A DNA stretch of 8,418 nucleotides from Candidatus Latescibacterota bacterium (GCA_016209865.1 JACQVL010000336.1:1-8418), one strand, 5' to 3'. Positions 1-7,016 are shown, numbered from the stretch's first letter. Notes: a model not told the origin generated them from the sequence alone. Numbers and translations are program-made.

Positions 1-666
1 CCTGAGACCGTCTCCCAGTCCAAACTCGCCGCCCTTCGCCGGTATCCGGTCGACCTCGTCCTCGCCGGTCGCGGCTATGAAGAGACGGAAGAGATCGCCT
101 TAGCGGCATGCCGGGACAACGGCCGGACGTTCATCTCCCCGTTCGACGACGTCAAGGTGATGGCCGGACATGGGACGATCGCGCCGGAGATGCTGGAGGA
201 TGAGCCGTCGCTGGACGGCGTCGTCGTGCCGGTCGGCGGCGGTGGGCTGATCGGCGGAGTGGGCTCCGCGCTCAGGCATCTCAAACCAGATGCGGCCGTG
301 ATCGGATGCCAGTCGATCGCCTCATGCGCGATGTACCGGTCGCTGCGCGAAGGGCGGGTGTACGAGACGTTCCCGTCCGAGCCGACGATCGCAGACGGAC
401 TGGACGGCGGAATCAGAGAGACGACATACCGGATCGGCCGGGAAGTCATCGACGAGATGCTCGTCGTGACCGAGGACGAGATCAGGCATGCGATCGCGTT
501 CCTCCTGCGGGAGCACCATCTCGCCGTCGAAGGCTCCGCCGCCGTCGGCGTTGCCGTCCTGCTGTTCGGCCACGTCACGCGCTCGTGCCGGAACGTGGGC
601 GTCGTCGTGACCGGTTGTCATCTCGATTGGGCGGTGTTGAAAGAGATTGTGCTGAATTCCGCTTGA
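1..666 (+). CDS. Threonine dehydratase-like PLP enzyme (5' end missing)
   Basis: The reading frame is open from the first base to TGA at 664-666, giving 221 residues. It matches the C-terminal two thirds of fold-type II PLP enzymes of the threonine ammonia-lyase/serine racemase group, which are usually about 310-330 residues. The visible signatures are PETVSQSK near the left edge, FISPFDD (codons 46-52), the glycine loop PVGGGGLIGG (about 226-258) that binds the PLP phosphate, TIADGLDGG, and VEGSAA near the end. The Schiff-base lysine would lie in the roughly 100 residues upstream of the window, so catalytic competence cannot be judged. The protein stops soon after the catalytic domain, so there is no ACT regulatory domain. 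This points to a short catabolic or racemase-like form, not feedback-regulated IlvA. One oddity is that the usual C-terminal SGGN-type motif reads TGCHLD. The exact substrate (Thr, Ser, or a 3-hydroxyaspartate) cannot be set from sequence alone. Confidence 0.85.
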   Translation, partial: PETVSQSKLAALRRYPVDLVLAGRGYEETEEIALAACRDNGRTFISPFDDVKVMAGHGTIAPEMLEDEPSLDGVVVPVGGGGLIGGVGSALRHLKPDAAVIGCQSIASCAMYRSLREGRVYETFPSEPTIADGLDGGIRETTYRIGREVIDEMLVVTEDEIRHAIAFLLREHHLAVEGSAAVGVAVLLFGHVTRSCRNVGVVVTGCHLDWAVLKEIVLNSA

Positions 667-690
667 CAGTCCCCGGTGTCAGGGTATCTT
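663..690 (+). promoter_or_regulatory. Sigma70-like promoter for the ClpX/HslU-like ATPase gene
   Basis: A perfect TTGACA at 663-668 is followed, after a 16-base spacer, by TATCTT at 685-690 (4 of 6 to TATAAT). Transcription would begin near 697 and leave a leader of about 54 bases before the ATG at 751. The -35 box overlaps the stop codon of the upstream enzyme (cTTGAca). The -35 region is also one arm of an inverted repeat, TGACA (664-668), N8, TGTCA (677-681), which could be a regulator site or chance. The promoter argues against translation starting at the in-frame GTG at 676. Confidence 0.55.
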
Positions 691-698
691 GTGAAGGG

Positions 699-714
699 AG
701 CTGAGCGCTCGGCT
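699..714. promoter_or_regulatory. 16-base dyad at the predicted transcription start
   Basis: The sequence AGCTGAGCGCTCGGCT is symmetric apart from one T/G position, with the perfect 8-base palindrome GAGCGCTC at 703-710 in its centre. It lies about 2-18 bases downstream of the transcription start expected from the 663-690 promoter. That is a usual place for a repressor operator, or the dyad could form a short hairpin at the 5' end of the mRNA. No regulator is encoded nearby, so the function is a guess. Confidence 0.25.
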
Positions 715-750
715 GGTGAGGTTCGACGCGGAACGGATAGAAGGATCATT

Positions 751-2256
751 ATGGCTAATATTCCCAACCTCGGAGATTTGCAGAAAGAGCTGAAGGAGTT
801 CTTTGCCCAGAAATACGGGCAGAACGTCACCTTTGCCCAACCGGAGGCGGAGGGCACCGACGCGGGGCCGGCGACGACCGAGCAGCCCGTCAACATCCAG
901 TTCGACCTGAAGCCGGAAGAACTGGAAGCCTACCTCAACGAGTACGTCATCCGGCAGGATGAGACGAAAGAAATCCTCGCCACGAAGATCTGCACCCATT
1001 TCAACAGGCTGAAACTCCCCGACGCGGATGAGGTGGTCGGGAATATCAAGAACAACATCATCCTGATCGGGCCGACCGGGGTGGGCAAGACCTACCTGAT
1101 CAAACTGATCGCCAAGAAAATCGGCGTGCCGTTCGTCAAGGGAGACGCAACGAAGTTCAGCGAGACAGGGTATGTGGGCGGGGATGTCGAAGACCTCGTC
1201 CGCGCCCTCGTCCATGAGGCGAAGGGCAGCATCCAACTCGCCCAGTATGGGATCATCTACATCGACGAGATCGACAAGATCGCCGCGTCCGGGACGGTCA
1301 TCGGCCCGGACGTCTCACGGACGGGCGTGCAACGCAACCTCCTGAAGTTGATGGAAGAGACCGAGGTCGACCTGCAGGCTCCGCACGACCTGGCTTCTCA
1401 GATGGAGAGCGCCCTCCAGTTTCAGCGGACGGGCAAGATCGAGCGAAAACGGATCAACACCAAACACATCCTGTTCATCGTCAGCGGCGCGTTCGCGGGC
1501 TTAGAGGACATCATCAAGCAACGGCTAAATCAGCAGCGGATTGGGTTCAGCGCGGTCGACCGGTCGTCCCACGTCGAGAACGGGTCGTGGCTGCGGCACG
1601 TCAAAGCGGAGGACCTCATCCAGTACGGGTTCGAGTCGGAATTCGTCGGCCGGCTGCCCGTCGTCGCCGTCCTCCATCCGCTGAGCAAGGATGATCTCTA
1701 CCAGATCCTGACAAACCCGAACAGTCCGGTCATCATCGGGAAGAAACGGGACTTCCAGGCGTACGGCATCACCGTCGACTTCGACGCCGCCGCCCTCCGG
1801 TTGATCGCCGAGCGGGCGTACGACGAGAAAACGGGCGCCCGCGGCCTGGTGGGTGTCTGCGAGAAAATCCTGATGAGGTACGAGAAGAAACTGCCGTCAA
1901 CGGATATCGCGCAGTTCCGGGTCACCCGGGCGGTCGTCGAACATCCGAATCAAGAACTCGACCGGCTGCTGACAGAGGCGGCCATCGCGCGGTTCGAGAG
2001 CCGCTTCCAGTCGGACAACGGCATCCGGTTGGCCCTCGACCCGGAGGCGCGCGCCGCGCTGATCGACGCCGCCCGCGCCAGCGGGAAGACGCCGGACGCC
2101 CTCGGCCGCGAGTTGTTCAAGGATTACGGGCATGGCCTCAAGCTCGTCCAACTGGAGGCGTTGACCGTCCCGAAAGCCGCGGTCGAGGACCCCGTCGGCT
2201 ACCTGAACCGGCTGATCCGGGAGTTCTATGAGAAGCAAAAAGATGGTAGTCGGTGA
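751..2256 (+). CDS. ClpX/HslU-like AAA+ unfoldase ATPase lacking the zinc domain
   Basis: This 501-residue AAA+ ATPase probably unfolds proteins in the cytoplasm and may feed a peptidase. Residues 50-400 form a HslU/ClpX-family module: Walker A GPTGVGKT (107-114), pore-1 loop GYVG (140-143), Walker B IIYIDEID (168-175), sensor 1 around ILFIVSGAF (240-248), an IGF tripeptide (264-266), arginine finger in EFVGRLP (R301) and sensor 2 GAR (362-364). Several stretches resemble HslU ([21 protein letters not shown]), while [13 protein letters not shown] and TGARGL resemble ClpX. There is no HslU I-domain between the pore loop and Walker B, and no N-terminal Cys4 zinc domain; the only cysteines are C81 and C370. 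Residues 405-501 extend beyond the usual ClpX end and are not recognised. I chose the ATG at 751 because AAGGA at 741-745 sits 5 bases upstream. The GTG at 676 would fall inside the promoter. The last codons and the stop lie in a heptad repeat. No clpP or hslV is in view. Confidence 0.88.
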   Translation: MANIPNLGDLQKELKEFFAQKYGQNVTFAQPEAEGTDAGPATTEQPVNIQFDLKPEELEAYLNEYVIRQDETKEILATKICTHFNRLKLPDADEVVGNIKNNIILIGPTGVGKTYLIKLIAKKIGVPFVKGDATKFSETGYVGGDVEDLVRALVHEAKGSIQLAQYGIIYIDEIDKIAASGTVIGPDVSRTGVQRNLLKLMEETEVDLQAPHDLASQMESALQFQRTGKIERKRINTKHILFIVSGAFAGLEDIIKQRLNQQRIGFSAVDRSSHVENGSWLRHVKAEDLIQYGFESEFVGRLPVVAVLHPLSKDDLYQILTNPNSPVIIGKKRDFQAYGITVDFDAAALRLIAERAYDEKTGARGLVGVCEKILMRYEKKLPSTDIAQFRVTRAVVEHPNQELDRLLTEAAIARFESRFQSDNGIRLALDPEARAALIDAARASGKTPDALGRELFKDYGHGLKLVQLEALTVPKAAVEDPVGYLNRLIREFYEKQKDGSR

Positions 2257-2274
2257 TCGGTGGTCAGTGGTCGG
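2247..2274. repeat. Heptad repeat array A (4 units, TRRTCRG-like)
   Basis: Four consecutive 7-mers can be read: TAGTCGG, TGATCGG, TGGTCAG, TGGTCGG. The first unit and the TGA that begins the second are the last codons and stop of the ATPase gene, so the array overlaps the coding end by ten bases. A seven-base period in a non-coding stretch is not explained by codon structure. Imperfect heptads of this kind resemble the short tandemly repeated sequences described in some bacteria. No function can be read from them. Confidence 0.6.
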
Positions 2275-2283
2275 TAAAACCAG

Positions 2284-2304
2284 TGACGAGTGATGAGTGA
2301 CGAG
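2284..2304. repeat. Heptad repeat array B (3 units, TGAYGAG)
   Basis: Three consecutive 7-mers are present: TGACGAG, TGATGAG, TGACGAG. Array B lies nine bases after array A and fifteen bases before a perfect inverted repeat. All units begin with T, as in array A, and the A and B units may share an origin by drift. There is no coding potential here. Confidence 0.6.
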
Positions 2305-2318
2305 AAAAATCGGTTGTC

Positions 2319-2338
2319 ATTCCCGCGAAAGCGGGAAT
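2319..2338. repeat. dRS3-like palindrome, ATTCCC-N8-GGGAAT
   Basis: ATTCCCGC (2319-2326) and GCGGGAAT (2331-2338) form a perfect 8-base-pair stem around a GAAA loop, a GNRA tetraloop if transcribed. The 20-base unit fits the ATTCCC-N8-GGGAAT format of the neisserial dRS3 repeat. Similar TCATTCCCGCG...GCGGGAATCC repeats are spread between genes in many unrelated bacterial genomes. It lacks a downstream T-tract, so it is not a standard intrinsic terminator, although the hairpin could stabilise an mRNA 3' end. Its position in the gene gap, flanked by heptad arrays, suggests a composite repeat element. Confidence 0.75.
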
Positions 2339-2356
2339 CCATCTGATCTTTGCTTT

Positions 2357-2391
2357 TCCCGAACCCCGTACCCCGAATCCCGTACCCCGAG
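2357..2391. repeat. Heptad repeat array C (5 units, YCCCGWR)
   Basis: Five consecutive 7-mers are present: TCCCGAA, CCCCGTA, CCCCGAA, TCCCGTA, CCCCGAG. The last unit ends in GAG and, with the following G, forms the GAGG Shine-Dalgarno (2389-2392) five bases before the thiDN start codon. Changes in copy number would therefore alter the leader sequence directly next to the ribosome binding site. The rest of the 2257-2397 gap holds arrays A and B and the palindrome. I see no promoter or TPP riboswitch in it. Confidence 0.65.
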
Positions 2392-2397
2392 GACTCC

Positions 2398-3744
2398 ATG
2401 CTCCCCAGAGCGCTCACCATCGCAGGTTCCGACTCCGGCGGTGGGGCGGGCATCCAGGCCGACCTGAAGACGTTCGCCGCGGCCGAGGTGTACGGCATGT
2501 CCGTCCTCACCTCGATCACCGCCCAGAACACCGTCGGCGTACAGGGGGTGTTCGATCTCCCGCCGGAGTTCGTCGCCCGGCAGATCGATTCTGTCCTGTC
2601 GGACATCGGCGCGCAGGCGATCAAGACCGGGATGCTGTCGAACGCCGGGATCATCACGGCGGTGGCGGAGCGGCTCCAGGTCTACCGTGATATCCCCCTC
2701 GTCGTCGACCCGGTGATGGTCGCCAAGAGCGGAGACCCCCTGCTCGACCCGGCGGCGGTGACGACCCTTATTGAGCGGCTCCTCCCGTTAGCGACGGTCG
2801 TCACCCCCAACCTGAACGAAGCGCGGACGCTGACGGGACTCGACATCAGCGACGTCGAGGGGATGCAGGAAGCCGCCCGGCGCATCCGGCAGATGGGCGC
2901 GGCGCACGTCGTCGTGAAAGGCGGGCATCTCGCCGGACGGGCGATCGACGTCCTCTACGACGGAATGGGGTTTCAGACGTTCGAGGCGGAGCGGATCGAC
3001 ACCCCCAACACGCACGGGACGGGCTGTACGTTCGCGTCCGCCATCGCCGCGGAACTGGCGAAGGGCCGGGATGTCCGGGACGCGGTCGCGGAAGCCAAAG
3101 CCTACCTGACCGAGGCCATCCGGTACGCCGAGCCGATCGGACACGGACACGGCCCCGTCCATCATTTCTACTCGCTCTACCGGGACGCGGAGAAACAGGC
3201 GGTGCTGGAGGCGCTGTCAGCGGCGGTCAAGCGGCTGGAAGGGGCAGCAGTCGGCGCGTTGATCCCGGAAGTCCAGTCGAACCTCGGCATGGGGCTGTCC
3301 GGGGCGAGGACGCCCGCCGACGTGGCGGCGTTCCCCGGCCGGATCGTACGGCTCGGCCGGACTGTCCGGACGCTCGCTCCGCCGGAGTTCGGCGCGTCCG
3401 CCCACATCGCCAAGATCATCCTGACCGCCATCCGTCACGACCCGACCAGACAGGCAGTGATGAACATCCGGTACTCCGACGACATCCTGGCGGCGTGCCG
3501 GGCGCTCGACCTGTGCATCGCCTCGTTCGACCGGCTCCAGGAGCCGAAGGACGTGAAAGCGCGCGAGGGGTCGTCCCTCGAATGGGGCACGGAGCAGGCG
3601 ATCCTGAGCGCGGGGGCGGTCCCCGACATCATCTACGACCTGGGGGACGTGGGCAAGGAGCCGATGGTCCGGGTGATCGGGACGGAGCCGGCGGCGGTGG
3701 TGGACACGGTCTTGAAGATCGTAGAACGGGTGCGAGAGCGGTAA
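2398..3744 (+). CDS. thiDN: Bifunctional HMP/HMP-P kinase and thiamin phosphate synthase (ThiD-ThiN)
   Basis: This 448-residue cytoplasmic fusion acts in thiamin synthesis. Residues 1-260 are ThiD of the ribokinase fold, phosphorylating hydroxymethylpyrimidine to HMP-P and then HMP-PP. The signs are [14 protein letters not shown] (9-22), TAQNT (41-45), KTGML (76-80), DPVMVAKSG (104-112) and the anion-hole motif GTGC (207-210). Residues about 265-448 match the ThiN domain, which joins HMP-PP to thiazole phosphate and replaces ThiE in many archaea and some bacteria. Visible stretches are [14 protein letters not shown] (290-303), MNIRYS (355-360) and [15 protein letters not shown] (414-428). The length fits a full ThiD plus ThiN. 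I chose the ATG at 2398 because GAGG at 2389-2392 lies five bases upstream and the product then begins at the conserved LTIAGSDS. The in-frame TTG at 2350 would translate repeat sequence. The upstream gap holds repeats and no recognisable TPP riboswitch. Confidence 0.93.
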   Translation: MLPRALTIAGSDSGGGAGIQADLKTFAAAEVYGMSVLTSITAQNTVGVQGVFDLPPEFVARQIDSVLSDIGAQAIKTGMLSNAGIITAVAERLQVYRDIPLVVDPVMVAKSGDPLLDPAAVTTLIERLLPLATVVTPNLNEARTLTGLDISDVEGMQEAARRIRQMGAAHVVVKGGHLAGRAIDVLYDGMGFQTFEAERIDTPNTHGTGCTFASAIAAELAKGRDVRDAVAEAKAYLTEAIRYAEPIGHGHGPVHHFYSLYRDAEKQAVLEALSAAVKRLEGAAVGALIPEVQSNLGMGLSGARTPADVAAFPGRIVRLGRTVRTLAPPEFGASAHIAKIILTAIRHDPTRQAVMNIRYSDDILAACRALDLCIASFDRLQEPKDVKAREGSSLEWGTEQAILSAGAVPDIIYDLGDVGKEPMVRVIGTEPAAVVDTVLKIVERVRER

Positions 3745-3817
3745 GACCGGGACTTCTTGCTGAAACAGAGAGAAAAAGCAACGGCATTAAACCGTATCCA
3801 ATCTCTATCATATCCAT

Positions 3818-3824
3818 AGGAGGT
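3818..3824 (+). promoter_or_regulatory. Strong ribosome binding site AGGAGGT
   Basis: AGGAGGT is nearly the full anti-16S complement. Two in-frame ATGs follow, at 3828 and 3831. The spacing of six bases favours 3831; three bases for 3828 is short. The two starts differ by a single methionine. The gap 3745-3817 shows no convincing promoter. Confidence 0.75.
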
Positions 3825-3830
3825 GGGATG

Positions 3831-5477
3831 ATGAAACCTAATACTTTGTTGCGGCTCGTGACTCTCGCGGCACTCCTCTATGCTCCTGAGGTCATGGCAC
3901 AAGAGAATCACCAGCATACGCCTCCAGCAGGCAAACCCGAACAACTGGGCAGGGTCCATTTTTCGATCTCCTGTCGTGCTGAGACCCAGAAGAAGTTCGA
4001 TCGAGCCGTGGCATTGCTCCACTCGTTCTGGTACGATGAGGCGCTCAAAGCCTTTACCGAGATCACAGTCACAGATCCCAACTGTGCGATGGCCTACTGG
4101 GGGATTGCGATGAGTCTCTATTATCCCCTCTGGCAACCGCCTGATACGACAGCCCTCAAGAAAGGATTGGCCGCGATCGAGCACGCGAAGCGTCTCGGCG
4201 CGAAGACCAGCCGTGAACAGGCGTACATCGAGGCGATCGAGACGTTCTACAAGAACTTCGAGACACTCGATCACCGGACACGAGCCCTTGCGTACGAGAA
4301 AGCTATGGAACAGATCTCCCGCCGCTATCCAGAGGATCCAGAAGCGGCGATCTTCTACGGGCTGGCCCTCAACGGCACCGCGCTGCCGACTGACAAGACG
4401 TACAGCAACCAGAAAGCAGCCGGGGAGATTCTCGCGAAGGTGTTTACCGAACAGCCGGACCATCCGGGTATTGCGCACTACATCATCCACAGTTACGACT
4501 CCCCACCGCTGGCGAGCCGGGCCCTGCCTGCCGCACGGCGGTATGCCAAGATCGCGCCATCATCCCCTCATGCCCTGCACATGCCCTCGCACATCTTCAT
4601 CCGGCTCGGCCTGTGGCCGGAGTCGATCGAGTCGAACCGCGCATCCGCGGTGGCCGCGAAAGAACATGTCACCAGGACTCGCCCAGGTGCCGCCTCGTTT
4701 GACGAGCTTCATGCCATAGACTACCTGATGTACGCGTACTTGCAGGGCGCCCAGGATCGGGAAGCGAAGCGCCTCCTCGACGCCTTGAACGCGATGGAGC
4801 GGGTTGATGTCGAAAACTTTGCTGCCGCGTACGCGTTTGCCGCCGTTCCGGCCCGCTGGACACTGGAACGGCGTCGCTGGTCTGAGGCCGCGACGCTCAC
4901 GCTGCATCCGAGCAGTTTTCCATGGAACCGTTTCCCCTGGACTGAGGCGATCGTGTATTTTGCCCGTGCTCTTGGGGCGACACGGAGTGGTGATCTCGCA
5001 AGAGCGCAAACGGATGTGGCCAAACTCCAGTCACTCCACCAAGCCTTGGTTGACACCAAACAGGCTTACTGGGCGGATCAGGTCGAGATCCTCCGTCGAG
5101 CCGCCGCTGCCTGGCTCGCCCACGCCAAAAGTCAGCACGCAGAAGCGTTGACCCTCATGCGTTCTGCGGCCGATCTTGAAGACGCGACAGAGAAGCACCC
5201 GGTCACGCCAGGAGCGATTGTGCCGGCGCGCGAGCTCTTGGGCGATCTGCTGCTCGAGCTGAATGAGCCCAAACAAGCCCTGCGTGAGTTTGAAACCTCG
5301 CTCACTGCATCGCCCAACCGGTTGAACGGACTGTACGGCGCGGCACGAGCGGCGGAGCTCATAGGCGAGACGCAGAAGGCCCGTCATTACTATACGCAGC
5401 TCATGACGAACTGCGACCGGGCCGATAACGAAATCCCCGCTCTTCAGCAGGCGAAGACGTTTTTGACAAAGAAGTAA
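3831..5477 (+). CDS. Exported TPR-type helical repeat protein with conserved His motifs
   Basis: The product is 548 residues with a likely signal peptide: MKPNTLLR, a hydrophobic core, then VMA|QE near residue 23. It would act in the periplasm or outside the cell. The mature part is helical and TPR-like: DEALKAFTEITVTDPNCAMAYWGIAM (69-94) and PKQALREFETSLTASPNRLNGLYGAA (480-505) have the usual small-residue spacing. The central part carries many histidines in signature-like runs: DHPGIAHYIIHSYD (210-223), PHALHMPSHIFIRLG (246-260) and DELHAIDYLMYAYL (291-304). I recall these as conserved in a family of exported TPR proteins of unknown function. They could bind a metal or simply pack helices. 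The gene lies 39 bases before an exported peptidase and probably shares its transcript. Its codon use is more mixed than in the ATPase and thiDN genes (CGT, CGC, CGA alongside CGG), which may reflect transfer. The frame is open upstream into thiDN, but that part is a shadow. Function unknown. Confidence 0.88.
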   Translation: MKPNTLLRLVTLAALLYAPEVMAQENHQHTPPAGKPEQLGRVHFSISCRAETQKKFDRAVALLHSFWYDEALKAFTEITVTDPNCAMAYWGIAMSLYYPLWQPPDTTALKKGLAAIEHAKRLGAKTSREQAYIEAIETFYKNFETLDHRTRALAYEKAMEQISRRYPEDPEAAIFYGLALNGTALPTDKTYSNQKAAGEILAKVFTEQPDHPGIAHYIIHSYDSPPLASRALPAARRYAKIAPSSPHALHMPSHIFIRLGLWPESIESNRASAVAAKEHVTRTRPGAASFDELHAIDYLMYAYLQGAQDREAKRLLDALNAMERVDVENFAAAYAFAAVPARWTLERRRWSEAATLTLHPSSFPWNRFPWTEAIVYFARALGATRSGDLARAQTDVAKLQSLHQALVDTKQAYWADQVEILRRAAAAWLAHAKSQHAEALTLMRSAADLEDATEKHPVTPGAIVPARELLGDLLLELNEPKQALREFETSLTASPNRLNGLYGAARAAELIGETQKARHYYTQLMTNCDRADNEIPALQQAKTFLTKK

Positions 5478-5516
5478 TACCATACCACTCGTCATTGCTT
5501 TTCAAGGAGACTCGCG

Positions 5517-7016
5517 ATGACCAATCGTTTCATGCGCTCATGGAACATATACTGTCTGTTCTGCGCTGTTCTCGTGATCGTCCCGTCGCTCGCCTTCCCT
5601 CAAGTCAAACCCGCGAAAAGCCCGCCGCGCACCCTCACGCCCGCGAAGCAGACCGCCGTCTCGTGGGTCGATGCGAACCAGGCGAAGCTGATCGACGTCA
5701 ACCAGGCGATCTGGAACTATGCAGAAGTTGGCCTCCAGGAGTACAAGTCATCCCAGGCGTTGATCGACCTGCTGACGGCGAACGGGTTCACCATCCAGAA
5801 GGGCGTCGCGGGGATGCCGACCGCGTTCGTCGCGTCGTACGGCTCGGGCAAGCCGGTCATCGGGATGATGGCGGAGTACGACGCCCTGCCCGGCCTGTCG
5901 CAGGACACGGTGCCGTACCGCAAGCCGCTCGTCGAGAACGGCGCCGGCCACGGGTGCGGCCACAGTATCTTCGGGACGGCGAGCACGGCGGCAGCGATCG
6001 CCATCAAGGACGCGATGGTGAAGGGAAAATTGGCCGGGACGATCCGGTTGTACGGGACGCCAGCGGAGGAGACGGGCATCGGGAAGGTCTACATGGTCAA
6101 GGCCGGACTGTTCGATGATGTGGACGCGGTGCTCCACTGGCACTTGGGGGACAAGACGGCCGTCGGGTACGGGACGACGAAGGCGGTCGTCTCCGTGAAA
6201 TTCACGTTCACCGGGGTCGCCGCGCACGCGTCCGCCTCGCCCCATCAGGGCCGGAGCGCCCTCGATGCGGTCGAGTTGATGGACATCGGGGTCAACTACA
6301 TGCGGGAGCACGTGAAGGAAGACGCCCGTATCCACTACGTCATCACCGACGGCGGCGGCCAGCCGAACGTCGTCCCACCCCGCGCGCAGGTGTGGTACTA
6401 CGTCCGGGCGAATACGCACAAGGATGTCGAGAATTACTACGCGTGGATCGTCGACATCGCGAAAGCGGCCGCGCAGATGACGAAGACGAGCGTCGAGGTC
6501 AAGGTCGATTCCGACACGCACGAGATCCTGCCCAACCGTCCGCTCGCCGAGCTGCTCTACTCCAACTTGACGCTCGTCGGCGCGCCGCGATTCACGGACG
6601 ACGAGAAGATGTTTGCCCGGAAGCTACAAGAAACTGTTGAGCAGGAATTCGGCGGGAAATTCGACAGGGCGCTGTCCGAGGAGGTCGAACCGTTGCCCGA
6701 CCGGCCGGAGCAGGGGACGGCGTCGACGGACGTCGGTGAGGTGAGCTGGAAGGTCCCGACGATCGGGATGCGGGCGTCGTCAACCGTGTACGGCGCGCCC
6801 GGCCATAGCTGGCTGAACGTGGCGGCGTCCGGGATGTCGATCGGGCAGAAGGGCATGGTCGTCGCCGCCAAAGCCCTCGCCTGTACTGGGATCGAGTTGT
6901 TGACGAACCCGAAAGCGGTCGAAGCCGCGTGGGCGGATTTCCGGGCGCGGACGAAGGACACGACGTTCGTGTCGCTCATCCCGCCGGGGCAAGGCCCCCC
7001 GACGGCGATACGGTAG
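5517..7016 (+). CDS. Exported M20-family amidohydrolase, AbgB-like
   Basis: This 499-residue protein resembles subunit B of p-aminobenzoyl-glutamate hydrolase (M20 metallopeptidase family), which cleaves an amide bond using metal ions. Family marks are AEYDALPGLSQ (119-129), the metal-site motif GHGCGHS (144-150), the catalytic acidic pair in TPAEET (181-186), HWH (207-209), AAHASASPHQGRSALDAV (235-252, the start of the dimerisation lid), NVVPPRA (284-290), STDVGEVSW (403-411) and the late histidine in GAPGHSW (426-432). All expected ligand motifs look intact. Unlike cytoplasmic AbgB, it begins with a likely signal peptide: a basic start, a hydrophobic stretch at about 11-22 and a possible cut after SLA (26). 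It would then act in the envelope. I chose ATG 5517 because AAGGAG at 5504-5509 is seven bases upstream. It lies 39 bases after the TPR gene, so co-transcription is likely. The substrate is not known; an N-acyl amino acid or peptide is plausible. Confidence 0.9.
   Translation: MTNRFMRSWNIYCLFCAVLVIVPSLAFPQVKPAKSPPRTLTPAKQTAVSWVDANQAKLIDVNQAIWNYAEVGLQEYKSSQALIDLLTANGFTIQKGVAGMPTAFVASYGSGKPVIGMMAEYDALPGLSQDTVPYRKPLVENGAGHGCGHSIFGTASTAAAIAIKDAMVKGKLAGTIRLYGTPAEETGIGKVYMVKAGLFDDVDAVLHWHLGDKTAVGYGTTKAVVSVKFTFTGVAAHASASPHQGRSALDAVELMDIGVNYMREHVKEDARIHYVITDGGGQPNVVPPRAQVWYYVRANTHKDVENYYAWIVDIAKAAAQMTKTSVEVKVDSDTHEILPNRPLAELLYSNLTLVGAPRFTDDEKMFARKLQETVEQEFGGKFDRALSEEVEPLPDRPEQGTASTDVGEVSWKVPTIGMRASSTVYGAPGHSWLNVAASGMSIGQKGMVVAAKALACTGIELLTNPKAVEAAWADFRARTKDTTFVSLIPPGQGPPTAIR

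Noticed and set aside
676-750. N-terminal extension of the AAA+ ATPase from a GTG at 676
   Set aside because: It overlaps the -35/-10 region, has no ribosome binding site of its own, and the ATG at 751 has AAGGA five bases upstream.
2319-2345. Intrinsic terminator after the ATPase gene
   Set aside because: The hairpin is strong but is followed by CCATCTGATC, not a T-tract; classed as an interspersed repeat.
2247-2391. CRISPR-like array in the gene gap
   Set aside because: The units are adjacent 7-mers without spacers; no cas gene is nearby.
3757-3811. Promoter before the TPR gene (TATCAT at 3806-3811)
   Set aside because: No acceptable -35 lies 16-18 bases upstream, and the start site would fall in the ribosome binding site.
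3495-3827. Open frame running from inside thiDN into the TPR gene
   Set aside because: It is a GC-rich shadow of thiDN with low-complexity Gly/Arg content; the signal peptide and AGGAGGT place the real start at 3831.
3633-4490. Long open frame on the minus strand (285 codons)
   Set aside because: It overlaps the better supported TPR gene and the thiDN end, shows no recognisable domain, and is typical antisense openness in GC-rich DNA.
5748-6521. Minus-strand open frame of 257 codons
   Set aside because: It is antisense to the M20 peptidase, whose motifs are intact; the translation is rich in Arg/Asp/Val, as expected of a shadow frame.
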